Assembly: GCA_014651175.1 (NCBI GenBank)
Contig: BMWJ01000001.1
Location: 558,001-622,000, forward strand
From: Streptomyces clavifer
GTDB lineage: Bacteria; Actinomycetota; Actinomycetes; Streptomycetales; Streptomycetaceae
DNA length: 64,000 bases
Direction of reading: 5' to 3'
Shown here: one piece after another, positions 8,722-16,695 of the stretch
Position numbering within the stretch: the first letter of the stretch is position 1
Layout: each line of letters starts with the position of its first letter
Position numbers and translations under genes: made by a program
The notes under the pieces: generated by a model
What the model was told of the DNA's origin: nothing
Databases searched by the model: none
Seen by the model: the letters and a program-made list of their open reading frames with translations, nothing else

Positions 8722-9714
8722 GTGAGGATCTTCGGGAAGGTACGGCATCGGCCGTCCGCCTCTTGGCGGCAGGCCACGGACCGCGCGTTCACGCTGATCG
8801 GCGACGGCCGGTACGAGGACGCGGGGGCGTTGCTGACGCGCGCGGCGGACCTGGAGCCCTGGCTCTCCGAGTCCTGGTTCAATCTGGCGCTGCTGCACAA
8901 GTTCCGGCACGACTGGGAGCAGGCGAGGGCCGCGGGACTGCGGGCCGTCGCCCTGCTCGACCGGGAGTCCGGAGCGCCGGACTGGTGGAACGTCGGAATC
9001 GCGGCCACCGCGCTGCAGGACTGGCCGCTGGCGCGCCGGGCCTGGCAGGCGTACGGGCTGAAGGTGCCGGGCAGCGGCCAGCACAATGCCGCGTCCAACA
9101 GCGAGCCGACGGGCATGGAGCTCGGCAGCGCGGCCGTGCGGCTCTCGCCCGAGGGCGAGGCCGAGGTGGTCTGGGGCCGCAGGCTGGATCCGGCGCGGAT
9201 GGAAGTGCTGTCGATCCCGCTGCCGTCGTCCGGCCGGCGCTGGGGCGAGGTCGTCCTGCACGACGGGGTTCCGAACGGCGAGCGCGTCACGGCGGCCGGG
9301 CCGTCCTACCCGGTCTTCGACGAGATCGAGCTGTGGGCGCCTTCTCCCGTACCCACCTGGGTGGTGCTCCTGGAGGCGGCCACCGAGGCGGACCGGGACG
9401 CGCTGGAGCAGCTCGCGTCCGATGCGGGCTTCGCCGCCGAGGACTGGTCGTCCTCCGTGCGGCTGCTCTGCCGGGCCTGTTCGGAGAGCCGTATGGAGAG
9501 CGACGAGGGCGATGGGGAGCACCTGGACCCGCACGACCACAGCGAGCCGGGGCATCCCGGGCCGCTGGGGCACCGCACCGCCGGTGACCTGTGGGTTCCG
9601 GAGCGGGAGTGCGGCATAGCGGCGCCGGCCGGGCTGGTGCGGGGGCTGTTGGACGGCTGGGTCGCCGACAGTCCGGACAGCCGCGAGTGGCGGGATCTGG
9701 AAGAAGTCTGCTGA
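8722..9714 (+). CDS. Tetratricopeptide-repeat protein
   Basis: About 330 residues from GTG 8722 (MRIFGKVRHRPSASW); an in-frame ATG at 8635 would add 29 residues and cannot be excluded. The N-terminal third reads as TPR helices: DRAFTLIGDGRYEDAGALL, then SWFNLALLHKFRHDWEQA, then WWNVGIAATALQDWPLA. The rest is not a domain I recognise; it ends with an acidic His-rich stretch (DEGDGEHLDPHDHSEPGH). No signal peptide or membrane helix, so cytosolic. The family is conserved next to def in streptomycetes as far as I recall. Function unknown. Confidence 0.75.
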   Translation: MRIFGKVRHRPSASWRQATDRAFTLIGDGRYEDAGALLTRAADLEPWLSESWFNLALLHKFRHDWEQARAAGLRAVALLDRESGAPDWWNVGIAATALQDWPLARRAWQAYGLKVPGSGQHNAASNSEPTGMELGSAAVRLSPEGEAEVVWGRRLDPARMEVLSIPLPSSGRRWGEVVLHDGVPNGERVTAAGPSYPVFDEIELWAPSPVPTWVVLLEAATEADRDALEQLASDAGFAAEDWSSSVRLLCRACSESRMESDEGDGEHLDPHDHSEPGHPGPLGHRTAGDLWVPERECGIAAPAGLVRGLLDGWVADSPDSREWRDLEEVC

Positions 9715-9795
9715 CCGGTGCCCGTAGGCTGTACGGGCACCGATTCCGGTGCGGTCCTCACGGGTTTCAGGTTTGCAGGAAGGCGTACGGCGGAC

Positions 9796-10434
9796 ATGTC
9801 GCAGCAGGAGACGGACGAGCAGGTCGGCGTGGACGACGAGGGATTCCTCGTGGACACCGAGGACTGTGAGGCGCGCGAGGCGGCGTACCGCGAGCGCGGC
9901 ACCTCCCGCCCGATCACGGTCGTGGGCAACCCGGTTCTGCACAAGGAGTGCAAGGACGTCACGGACTTCGGCGCCGACCTCGCGCAGCTGATCGACGACA
10001 TGTTCGCCAGCCAGCGGACCGCGGAGGGCGTCGGCCTCGCCGCCAACCAGATCGGCGTGGACCTCAAGGTCTTCGTCTACGACTGCATGGACGACGACGG
10101 GGTGCGGCACGTCGGCGTGATCTGCAACCCGGTGCTGGAGGAGCTGGCGCCCGAGCAGCGCCACCTCGACGACTCCAACGAGGGCTGCCTCTCGGTCCCC
10201 ACGGCCTATGCCGCACTCGCCCGGCCCGACTACGCCGTGGTGCGGGGCCAGGACGCCGAGGGCAAGCCGGTGAAGGTGCGGGGCGACGGGTACTTCGCGC
10301 GCTGCCTCCAGCACGAGACGGACCACCTGTACGGCTACCTGTACATCGACCGGCTGTCGAAGCGGGACCGCAAGGACGCGCTGAAGCAGATGGCCGAGGG
10401 CACGCCCCGCTACGAGGTCGTCGCGCACGCCTGA
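9796..10434 (+). CDS. def: Peptide deformylase
   Basis: Metalloenzyme that removes the formyl group from the N-terminal Met of nascent proteins. From ATG 9796 ([10 protein letters not shown]) it has 212 residues, including an N-terminal extension of about 35 residues usual in actinobacterial type I deformylases. All three motifs are present: GVGLAANQ (78-85), EGCLS with metal ligand Cys131, and HETDH (173-177) supplying two His ligands and the catalytic Glu. GCAGGAAGG upstream supports this start over the longer open frame from 9718. A strong terminator follows. Confidence 0.95.
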   Translation: MSQQETDEQVGVDDEGFLVDTEDCEAREAAYRERGTSRPITVVGNPVLHKECKDVTDFGADLAQLIDDMFASQRTAEGVGLAANQIGVDLKVFVYDCMDDDGVRHVGVICNPVLEELAPEQRHLDDSNEGCLSVPTAYAALARPDYAVVRGQDAEGKPVKVRGDGYFARCLQHETDHLYGYLYIDRLSKRDRKDALKQMAEGTPRYEVVAHA

Positions 10435-10442
10435 TCTTCTTC

Positions 10443-10484
10443 CGGACGGGGCCCTGCCGGCTTGCCGGAGCGGGGCCCCGTCCG
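10443..10484 (+). terminator. Terminator after def
   Basis: Perfect 12-bp stem (10443-10454 with 10473-10484, core GGACGGGGCCC) enclosing a smaller CCGG hairpin, starting 8 bases after the def stop. Confidence 0.8.
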
Positions 10485-10542
10485 TGTGCAAGCCGCTTCG
10501 GAGGTTTCGGCGGTGGGGCAACGGGTGTTTCCAGTGGGGTGG

Positions 10543-10571
10543 TTGACGCGCGTCGACTCGTCCGACAGGCT
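10543..10571 (+). promoter_or_regulatory. Probable vegetative promoter of the M15 peptidase gene
   Basis: TTGACG (10543-10548) is followed after 17 bases by CAGGCT (10566-10571), a fair HrdB-type promoter, 35 bases upstream of the M15 gene start. Confidence 0.5.
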
Positions 10572-10605
10572 CACTCCGACACCTCACCGTGGTTGGGAGA
10601 CCCCC

Positions 10606-11343
10606 ATGCTCAGACGTTCCGCACACCTCCTGCTCGGCCTTGTCATGACCATGGCATTCGCCCTGGGTGGGGCCCTGGTCACCGCGGGTACCGCGCAGGC
10701 GGACGGGTGCTACACATGGAGCCGTACCCTGTCGCCCGGTGCCACCGGCAATGACGTCACCCAGTTGCAGATCCGGGTCGCCGGCTACCCGGGATACAAC
10801 TCCGTGCTCGCCGTGGACGGCTCCTACGGCCCCGCCACCACGGCCGCGGTCAAGCGCTTCCAGGCCGCGTACGGCCTCGCCGCGGACGGCGTCGCGGGCC
10901 CGGCCACGCAGTCCAAGCTCTACGCGCTCCAGGACGACGACTGCACGCCGATCCACTTCACCTACCCCGAGCTGAACACGTGCAACAGCACCTGGGCCGG
11001 GGGCGCCGTCGCCGCGGGAACGGCCAAGGCCAACGCCCTGACCTCCATGTGGAAGCTGGAGGCGCTCAGGCACGCGCTCGGCGACCAGTCCCTCCGCGTC
11101 ACCAGCGGGTTCCGGTCCGCCTCCTGCAACTCCGCGGTGGGCGGGGCGGCGAACAGCCGCCATCTGTACGGTGACGCCGTGGACCTGGGCTCCGGACCGC
11201 ACTCCCTGTGCACCATCGCCAAGCAGGCCCGCAACCACGGGTTCAACGGGATCCTCGGCCCGGGCTACGCCGGGCACAGCGACCACATCCACGTGAACCA
11301 GGGGCCGAGCCACTTCTGGTCGGCCTCGCAGTGCGGCATCTGA
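10606..11343 (+). CDS. Secreted zinc D-Ala-D-Ala carboxypeptidase (peptidase M15A) with peptidoglycan-binding domain
   Basis: 245 residues. A Sec signal peptide (about 1-32, ending TAQA-D) is followed by a PG_binding_1 domain (about 45-105: GATGNDVTQLQ, VDGSYGPATTAAVKRFQ, ADGVAGPATQ). The M15A catalytic domain carries the zinc ligands in SRHLYGDAVDLG (SxHxxGxAxD) and DHIHV (HxH). This is the organisation of the Streptomyces albus G zinc carboxypeptidase, which trims terminal D-Ala from peptidoglycan stem peptides outside the cell. GGGAGA sits 7 bases before the ATG. It converges on the AraC-type gene across a bidirectional terminator. Confidence 0.92.
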   Translation: MLRRSAHLLLGLVMTMAFALGGALVTAGTAQADGCYTWSRTLSPGATGNDVTQLQIRVAGYPGYNSVLAVDGSYGPATTAAVKRFQAAYGLAADGVAGPATQSKLYALQDDDCTPIHFTYPELNTCNSTWAGGAVAAGTAKANALTSMWKLEALRHALGDQSLRVTSGFRSASCNSAVGGAANSRHLYGDAVDLGSGPHSLCTIAKQARNHGFNGILGPGYAGHSDHIHVNQGPSHFWSASQCGI

Positions 11344-11363
11344 CCGCGGGCCCTCCGCGGATC

Positions 11364-11405
11364 CGGCCCGGCCGGGGTGATCACATGACCACCCCGGCCG
11401 GGCCG
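11364..11405. terminator. Bidirectional terminator, M15 gene / nrdS-like gene
   Basis: Perfect 16-bp stem (11364-11379 CGGCCCGGCCGGGGTG with 11390-11405) and a 10-base loop between two convergent genes. Confidence 0.85.
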
Positions 11406-11410
11406 TGCCG

Positions 11411-12385
11411 TCAGGCGGCCTCGGTCAGCCCGGCCGGCCCCCTGAAGGTGCGGCGGTAAGCCTGCGGAGTCGTGCCGAGCGCGCGTACGAACTGGTGGCG
11501 CAGTGCCGCCGCGTTCCCGAAGCCGGTCTGTCCCGCGATCATGTCCATGGTCTCGTCCGAGCTCTCCAGCAGATGCTGCGCCAGCAGGACGCGCTGCCGG
11601 AGCAGCCAGCGGTACGGGGTGGTGCCCGTCTCCTGCTGGAAGCGGCGGGCGAAGGTCCGGGGTGACATGTGGGTCTGGGCGGCCAGCTGTTCGACGGTCA
11701 TCTCCTCGTCGAGGTGGCGTTCCATCCAGGCGAGCGTGTCGCCGACCGTGTCGCACGGGGTGCGCGGCAGCGGTCGCTTGATGTACTGCGCCTGGCCGCC
11801 GTCCCGGTGCGGGGGGACGACCATGCGGCGCGCGATGGCGTTCGCCACGGCCGGTCCGTGCGCCTGGCGGACCAGGTGCAGGGCGGCGTCGATGCCCGCG
11901 GCCGTGCCTGCCGAGGTGATGACGGAGCCCTCGTCCACGTAGAGCACGTCCGGCTCGACGCGGGCCTTCGGGAAGCGCCGGGCCAGCTCGTCGGAGTGCC
12001 GCCAGTGGGTGGTGCAGCGACGGCCGTCCAGTAGTCCGGCCGCGCCGAGGACGAAGGAACCGGAGCAGACGCTCAGCACGCGTGCGCCGCGCTCCACGGC
12101 CCGGCGCAGGGCGTCGAGGGCCTCCTGGGGGTACTCCCGGTCGATGAAGTGGCTCCCCGCGGGTACGGCGATGAGATCGGCCTCCTCCAGGCGGTCCAGC
12201 CCGTAGGGGGTGCTGATGGAGAACCCGGCGTGTGTCCGCAGGACCGGTCCCTCCGCCGACACGACGGCGAAGTCGTAGACAGGCAGCCCGTCCTCGGAGC
12301 GGTCGAGCCCGAACACCTCGCACACGACGCCGAGTTCGAAGGGGTGGATCTCGTCCAGCAGCAGGGCGGCGACATTCTTCAGCAT
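11411..12385 (-). CDS. nrdS: GlxA-family AraC regulator, probable NrdS
   Basis: 324 residues. A DJ-1/PfpI-like N-terminal domain (about 1-190, with SVCSGSFVLGAAGLLDG around the elbow Cys and TTHWRHSDEL) is joined to a C-terminal AraC double helix-turn-helix (VEQLAAQTHMSPRTFARRFQQETG, MDMIAGQTGFGNAAALRHQF). In S. coelicolor an AraC-type gene called nrdS follows nrdAB in the same direction; position, strand and family agree, so the symbol is inferred from synteny. The start ATG at 12385 has no clear Shine-Dalgarno. The upstream region has inverted TGGCAG/CTGCCA copies (about 12397 and 12424). A small opposite-strand gene lies between it and nrdB. Confidence 0.82.
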   Translation of the reverse strand: MLKNVAALLLDEIHPFELGVVCEVFGLDRSEDGLPVYDFAVVSAEGPVLRTHAGFSISTPYGLDRLEEADLIAVPAGSHFIDREYPQEALDALRRAVERGARVLSVCSGSFVLGAAGLLDGRRCTTHWRHSDELARRFPKARVEPDVLYVDEGSVITSAGTAAGIDAALHLVRQAHGPAVANAIARRMVVPPHRDGGQAQYIKRPLPRTPCDTVGDTLAWMERHLDEEMTVEQLAAQTHMSPRTFARRFQQETGTTPYRWLLRQRVLLAQHLLESSDETMDMIAGQTGFGNAAALRHQFVRALGTTPQAYRRTFRGPAGLTEAA

Positions 12386-12466
12386 GACGCCAGTGTGGCA
12401 GTAATTCGATGCTGTGTGACAGTCCTGCCACTGCCGGAATCCCGGCGCAGGGACGACAGTGGAGTC

Positions 12467-12679
12467 ATGAACACATTCCTGAGCTACCTGGTCATAGCCG
12501 CACTTGTCGCCCTTATCCTGCTTCCCGCCTTCGTCGGGCACGCACAGGAGCGCCGGATCGACCGCCAACTGAGGGAGGCGGAGCGCGGCAGGACCCCGGC
12601 GCCACGGGGAACGGCAGGTGCCGCGCAGCCGGTCGTGGCCACGCGGCACCTGTTCGCTGGGAGTTGGGCGAGGGTCTAG
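12467..12679 (+). CDS. Small single-pass membrane protein, unknown
   Basis: 70 codons from ATG 12467. The N-terminus is a strongly hydrophobic helix (FLSYLVIAALVALILLPAFVG, residues about 4-23) followed by a charged, Arg/Glu-rich cytoplasmic-looking tail. It lies opposite to the nrdAB-nrdS transcript, so it would be antisense to it. Its TAG stop shares the palindrome CTAG (12676-12679) with the nrdB TAG stop on the other strand. The Shine-Dalgarno is weak (GTGGAG just ahead). I do not recognise a family; the membrane helix plus clean gap-filling position argue that it is real. Confidence 0.55.
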   Translation: MNTFLSYLVIAALVALILLPAFVGHAQERRIDRQLREAERGRTPAPRGTAGAAQPVVATRHLFAGSWARV

Positions 12680-13692
12680 AAGTCGTCGTCGAAGCCGACC
12701 GAGCCCTCCACCGCCACCTGGTAGGCGGACGGCCGGCGCTCGAAGAAGTTCGTGAGCTCCTGGACCCCCTGCAGCTCCATGAACGAGAAGGGGTTCTCGG
12801 ATCCGTAGAGCGGCGGGAAGCCGAGCCGGGTGAGCCGCTGGTCGGCGACGCACTCCAGGTACTGGCGCATCGACTCGGTGTTCATACCGGGCAGGCCCTC
12901 GCCGCACAGGTCACGCCCGAACTGCAGCTCCGCCTCGACGGCCTCCTTCAGCATGTCGGTGACCTGCTGCTGGAGGGCGTCGTCGAAGAGCTCGGGCTCC
13001 TCCTTGCGGACGGTGTCCACGACCTCGAACGCGAAGTTCATGTGCATCGTCTCGTCACGGAACACCCAGTTGGTGCCGGTGGCCAGACCGTGCAGCAGAC
13101 CGCGCGAGCGGAACCAGTACACGTACGCGAAGGCGCCGTAGAAGAACAGCCCCTCGATGCAGGCCGCGAAGCAGATCAGATTCAGCAGGAACCTGCGGCG
13201 GTCGGCCTGCGTCTCCAGCTGGTCGATCTTCTCGACGGAGTCCATCCACCGGAAGCAGAACTGCGCCTTCTCGCGGATCGAGGGGATCTCCTCGACTGCG
13301 TCGAAGGCCGCCGCGCGGTCCGCCGGATCGGGGAGGTACGTGTCGAGCAGCGTCAGGTAGAACTGGACGTGCACGGCCTCCTCGAACAGCTGACGCGACA
13401 GGTACAGCCGCGCCTCCGGGGAGTTGATGTGCTTGTAGAGCGTCAGCACCAGGTTGTTGGAGACGATCGAGTCACCCGTGGCGAAGAACGCCACCAGCCG
13501 TCCGATCATGTGCTGCTCGCCGGGGGAGAGCTTGGCGAGATCGGCGACGTCGGAGTGGAGGTCGACCTCCTCGACCGTCCAGGTGTTCTTGATCGCGTCC
13601 CGGTAGCGCTCGTAGAAGTCCGGGTAGCGCATGGGGCGCAGGGTCAGTTCGAAACCCGGGTCGAGCAGGTTCTTGTTCTCGTGGGAGCTCAT
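12676..13692 (-). CDS. nrdB: Class Ia ribonucleotide reductase, beta (radical) subunit
   Basis: 338 residues. R2 protein housing the diiron-tyrosyl radical. Iron ligands are visible in the RQLFEEAVHVQFY segment (Glu, Glu, His) and in DETMHMNFAFE (Glu and His), with the first carboxylate in the FFATGDSIVSNN region. The C-terminus ends GFDDDF, the flexible tail that docks to NrdA. The ATG at 13692 overlaps the nrdA stop by one base (TAATG), so the two are translationally coupled and 1:1. Its own stop shares CTAG with the opposing small gene. Confidence 0.95.
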   Translation of the reverse strand: MSSHENKNLLDPGFELTLRPMRYPDFYERYRDAIKNTWTVEEVDLHSDVADLAKLSPGEQHMIGRLVAFFATGDSIVSNNLVLTLYKHINSPEARLYLSRQLFEEAVHVQFYLTLLDTYLPDPADRAAAFDAVEEIPSIREKAQFCFRWMDSVEKIDQLETQADRRRFLLNLICFAACIEGLFFYGAFAYVYWFRSRGLLHGLATGTNWVFRDETMHMNFAFEVVDTVRKEEPELFDDALQQQVTDMLKEAVEAELQFGRDLCGEGLPGMNTESMRQYLECVADQRLTRLGFPPLYGSENPFSFMELQGVQELTNFFERRPSAYQVAVEGSVGFDDDF

Positions 13693-16088
13693 TACTGGCA
13701 GGCCTCGCAGGACTCGGGGTTTTCGAGCGAGCAGGCGAGGGCGTCCGCGTCGGGTGCCGAGGCCTGCTGTACGGGAATGGGTGCGGCCGCGGGTGCCGTC
13801 CCGGACGCGGCACGGGCGATCCGGGTGGCGGGACGCGAGCGCAGGTAGTACGTCGTCTTCAGCCCCTGCTTCCAGGCGTACGCGTACATGGAGGAGAGCT
13901 TGCCGATCGTCGGCGTCTCCAGGAACAGGTTCAGGGACTGGCTCTGGTCGAGGAACGGCGTACGGGCCGCCGCCATGTCGATCAGCCCGCGCTGGGGGAT
14001 CTCCCACGCCGTGCGGTACAGCGCCCGCACGTCCGCGGGGATCCAGGCGAAGCCCTGTACGGAGCCGCTGGCCTCGCGCAGTGCCTCACGGGTCCGCGCG
14101 TCCCACACGCCGAGCTTCTTCAGCTCGTCCACCAGGTAGGCGTTGACCTGGAGGAACTCACCGCTGAGCGTCTCGCGCTTGAAGAGGTTGGAGACCTGGG
14201 GCTCGATGCACTCGTACACGCCGGCGATCGAGGCGATCGTCGCCGTGGGCGCGATGGCGAGCAGCAGGGAGTTGCGCATCCCGGTCCTGGCGACCCGGGC
14301 GCGCAGCGCGTCCCAGCGCTCCGGCCAGTTCAGCTCGGTGTCGTAGTGGTCGGGGTGCAGCACACCGCGGGCCGCGCGCGTCTCGGACCAGGCGGGGAGC
14401 GGGCCGGACCGCTCGGCGAGGTCGCAGGACGCCTCGTACGCGGCGAGCATGATCCGCTCGGAGATCTTCGTGGAGAGTGCGCGGGCCTCCGGCGAGTCGA
14501 AGGGCAGCCGCAGCTGGAAGAAGACGTCCTGCAGACCCATCGCGCCCAGGCCCACCGGGCGCCAGCGGGCGTTGGACCGGCCGGCCTGCTCGGTCGGGTA
14601 GAAGTTGATGTCCACCACCCGGTCGAGGAAGGTCACGGCGGTGCGCACGGTGGCGTCCAGCCGCTCCCAGTCCATCTCCCCGCCGGCGACGAACGCGCCG
14701 AGGTTGACGGACCCCAGGTTGCAGACGGCCGTCTCGCCGTCGTCGGTGACCTCGAGGATCTCGGTGCAGAGATTGGAGGAGTGCACGACCCGGCCCGGCT
14801 CCGCGGTCTGGTTCGCCGTACGGTTGGAGGCGTCCTTGAACGTCATCCAGCCCTGCCCCGTCTGGGCCAGCGTGCGCATCATCCGGCCGTACAGCTCACG
14901 CGCGGGCATCGTCTTGCGGGCCAGGCCGGCCGCCTCCGCCTCGCGGTAGGCGGTGTCGAACGCGTCGCCCCACAGGTCGACCAGCCCGGGCACGTCCGCA
15001 GGCGAGAACAGCGACCACTCGGTGTCCGCGTCGACGCGCCGCATGAACTCGTCCGGAATCCAGTGCGCGAGGTTCAGGTTGTGCGTGCGCCGCTGGTCCT
15101 CGCCCGTGTTGTCGCGCAGCTCCAGGAACTCCTCGATGTCCGCGTGCCAGGTCTCCAGGTAGACGGCGGCGGCGCCCTTGCGGCGGCCCCCCTGGTTGAC
15201 CGCGGCGACCGAGGCGTCGAGCGTCTTCAGGAACGGCACGATGCCGTTCGAGTGCCCGTTGGTGCCCCGGATCAGTGAACCGCGCGCGCGGATGCGGGAG
15301 TACGAGAGACCGATGCCACCCGCGTGCTTGGAGAGGCGCGCCACCTGGTGGTAGCGGTCGTAGATCGAGTCGAGCTCGTCCATGGGCGAGTCCAGCAGGT
15401 AGCAGGAGGACATCTGCGGGTGCCGGGTGCCGGAGTTGAAGAGCGTGGGGGAGGAAGGGAGGTAGTCGAGCCGGCTCATCAGGCCGTACAGCGAGGCCAC
15501 TTCGTCCAGGGCGTGCGCGGAGGTGTCCTCGGCGAGGCCGGCGGCGACCCGCAGCATGAAGTGCTGCGGGGTCTCGATGACCTGGCGGGTGAGCGGATGG
15601 CGCAGCAGATAGCGGCTGTGCAGCGTCCGCAGGCCGAAGTATCCGAAGCGGTCGTCGGCACGGTCGGCGAGCGCCTGCTCGACCAGCGCGTCGAGGGCCG
15701 CCGCGTGCAGCGTGACGAACTCGGCCGTGCGGTCGGCGATCAGACCCTCACGGTGACCGGTGGCGACCGAGGCGGAGAAGGAGACCGCGCCCTGGCCGGC
15801 CGCCTCGTCCGCGATCGAACGGGTGAGGAGCCGGGCGGCGAGCCGGGAGTAGGCGGGGTCCTCGGAGATCAGCCCCGCGGCTGCCTCGGTGGCCAGCGTG
15901 CGCAGCTCCGCCTCGTCCGACCGGGCGCTGCGGCCGCGCAGCGCGGCGGCGGCGACCCGTCCGGGGTCGGTGTCGGGCAGATCGACGGTGAGGTCGGTCA
16001 GGGTCCGCAGCAGTGCGGTCCCGGGCCCGTCGGGCGTGGACTCGGCTGAATCGATCGCTGAAACCGGATCGGCTGGCGCGATGGTCAC
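13692..16088 (-). CDS. nrdA: Class Ia ribonucleotide reductase, alpha (catalytic) subunit
   Basis: 798 residues from GTG 16088 (MTIAPADPVS), with GAGGGA about 8 bases upstream. It reduces ribonucleoside diphosphates using the radical from NrdB. Catalytic features are SSCYLLD and AVCNLGSVNL (redox Cys pair), NLCTEI (Asn, thiyl Cys, Glu), LKTTYYLRS (Tyr pair of the radical path) and the C-terminal CEAC shuttle cysteines. I do not see a clear VxKRDG-type ATP cone at the N-terminus. The transcript leader carries a cobalamin riboswitch, so this oxygen-dependent enzyme should be shut off when B12 is available for the class II enzyme. Confidence 0.95.
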   Translation of the reverse strand: MTIAPADPVSAIDSAESTPDGPGTALLRTLTDLTVDLPDTDPGRVAAAALRGRSARSDEAELRTLATEAAAGLISEDPAYSRLAARLLTRSIADEAAGQGAVSFSASVATGHREGLIADRTAEFVTLHAAALDALVEQALADRADDRFGYFGLRTLHSRYLLRHPLTRQVIETPQHFMLRVAAGLAEDTSAHALDEVASLYGLMSRLDYLPSSPTLFNSGTRHPQMSSCYLLDSPMDELDSIYDRYHQVARLSKHAGGIGLSYSRIRARGSLIRGTNGHSNGIVPFLKTLDASVAAVNQGGRRKGAAAVYLETWHADIEEFLELRDNTGEDQRRTHNLNLAHWIPDEFMRRVDADTEWSLFSPADVPGLVDLWGDAFDTAYREAEAAGLARKTMPARELYGRMMRTLAQTGQGWMTFKDASNRTANQTAEPGRVVHSSNLCTEILEVTDDGETAVCNLGSVNLGAFVAGGEMDWERLDATVRTAVTFLDRVVDINFYPTEQAGRSNARWRPVGLGAMGLQDVFFQLRLPFDSPEARALSTKISERIMLAAYEASCDLAERSGPLPAWSETRAARGVLHPDHYDTELNWPERWDALRARVARTGMRNSLLLAIAPTATIASIAGVYECIEPQVSNLFKRETLSGEFLQVNAYLVDELKKLGVWDARTREALREASGSVQGFAWIPADVRALYRTAWEIPQRGLIDMAAARTPFLDQSQSLNLFLETPTIGKLSSMYAYAWKQGLKTTYYLRSRPATRIARAASGTAPAAAPIPVQQASAPDADALACSLENPESCEACQ

Positions 16089-16212
16089 TGGGGCTATCCC
16101 TCGCTCGGCTCGGGGCCGGCGGGAGCGGGGGAGCCGGGCAGGACGGTGCCCGGGTGGGGGCAGCCCTGTGTACGGCGTCCACCGGCCCTCCGCGAGGCCC
16201 GGACGTGTGGCT

Positions 16213-16232
16213 TCCGGCTCGGTCGAGCCGGA
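16213..16232 (-). terminator. Hairpin in the riboswitch expression platform
   Basis: TCCGGCTCG / CGAGCCGGA (16213-16221, 16224-16232), an 8-9 bp stem immediately 3' of the aptamer on the minus strand and about 125 bases before nrdA. It could be the ligand-controlled terminator. Confidence 0.5.
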
Positions 16233-16234
16233 CG

Positions 16235-16337
16235 CGCTGTCGGCAGGTCTTCGGACTCCCGGGTGCACAGAAGCACACCGATCACACCGTTGCGGGACAG
16301 TTCCGGATTCGCACCGGATTCCCCTGCGGCGACAGCG
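16235..16337 (-). ncRNA. Cobalamin riboswitch upstream of nrdA
   Basis: On the minus strand the conserved cobalamin-aptamer blocks appear in order. AGGGGAATCCGGTGCGAATC leads into AACTGTCCCGCAACGGTG (the B12-box region), then AGTCCGAAGACCTGCC near the 3' side. The ends CGCTGTCG (16330-16337) and CGACAGCG (16235-16242) are exactly complementary over 8 bp and would form the closing P1 helix. At about 103 nucleotides the aptamer is compact. Riboswitch repression of nrdABS by adenosylcobalamin is established in S. coelicolor; this is the same arrangement. Confidence 0.9.
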
Positions 16338-16634
16338 AGCACGAGCATACATGTGGGGGCCGTCCCGGGAGACAGCCCCCACATGTTGTGTCGCGCTTCG
16401 TCGGGGGTCGGGTGAAACGTCCGGAGCGGGATGTCGGCAATGGGCTTCCGTACCCGTTCCGGAGCCGGTGCGAGGCACGGAAAGAGGGGCCGGCGGCCGG
16501 CGTGCAAGGGGTGCGGCGCGCGCGGAACCGGCCCGGAAGCCCGGCGCGCGGGAAGTGCCCGGGCGGGAGTCCGCAGGGGTGGGGCCGCCGTCGACGGGCG
16601 CGGCGGGGGGTGCTCAGGGCGACCGGGAACGCAG
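16338..16634. other. Gene-free stretch upstream of the riboswitch
   Basis: About 300 bases between the riboswitch and the symporter terminator. It must contain the nrdA promoter on the minus strand. GGGGGCCGTCCC-GGGA-type self-complementary runs occur near 16355-16385, but I cannot assign a promoter with confidence. No convincing coding sequence. Confidence 0.4.
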
Positions 16635-16669
16635 CGGGCCGCCGCCCCTGGGGAGGACGCGGCGGCCCG
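16635..16669 (-). terminator. Terminator of the symporter operon
   Basis: 11-bp stem CGGGCCGCCGC / GCGGCGGCCCG (16635-16645, 16659-16669), 27 bases beyond the symporter stop. Confidence 0.75.
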
Positions 16670-16695
16670 GACCGGAAGCCTGTGCCGGGGCGGGG

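Noticed and set aside
10485-10605. c-di-AMP (ydaO) riboswitch before the M15 cell-wall peptidase
   Set aside because: The leader after the predicted start is under 30 bases and lacks the conserved ydaO blocks.
7021-11313. 1430-codon minus-strand open frame
   Set aside because: Runs antisense across HD-GYP, TPR, def and M15 genes, with low-complexity translation and no start signal.
12409-13848. Long plus-strand frame opposite nrdB
   Set aside because: Shadow of the nrdB reading; only the short 12467-12679 frame in a different phase has a membrane helix and fills a real gap.
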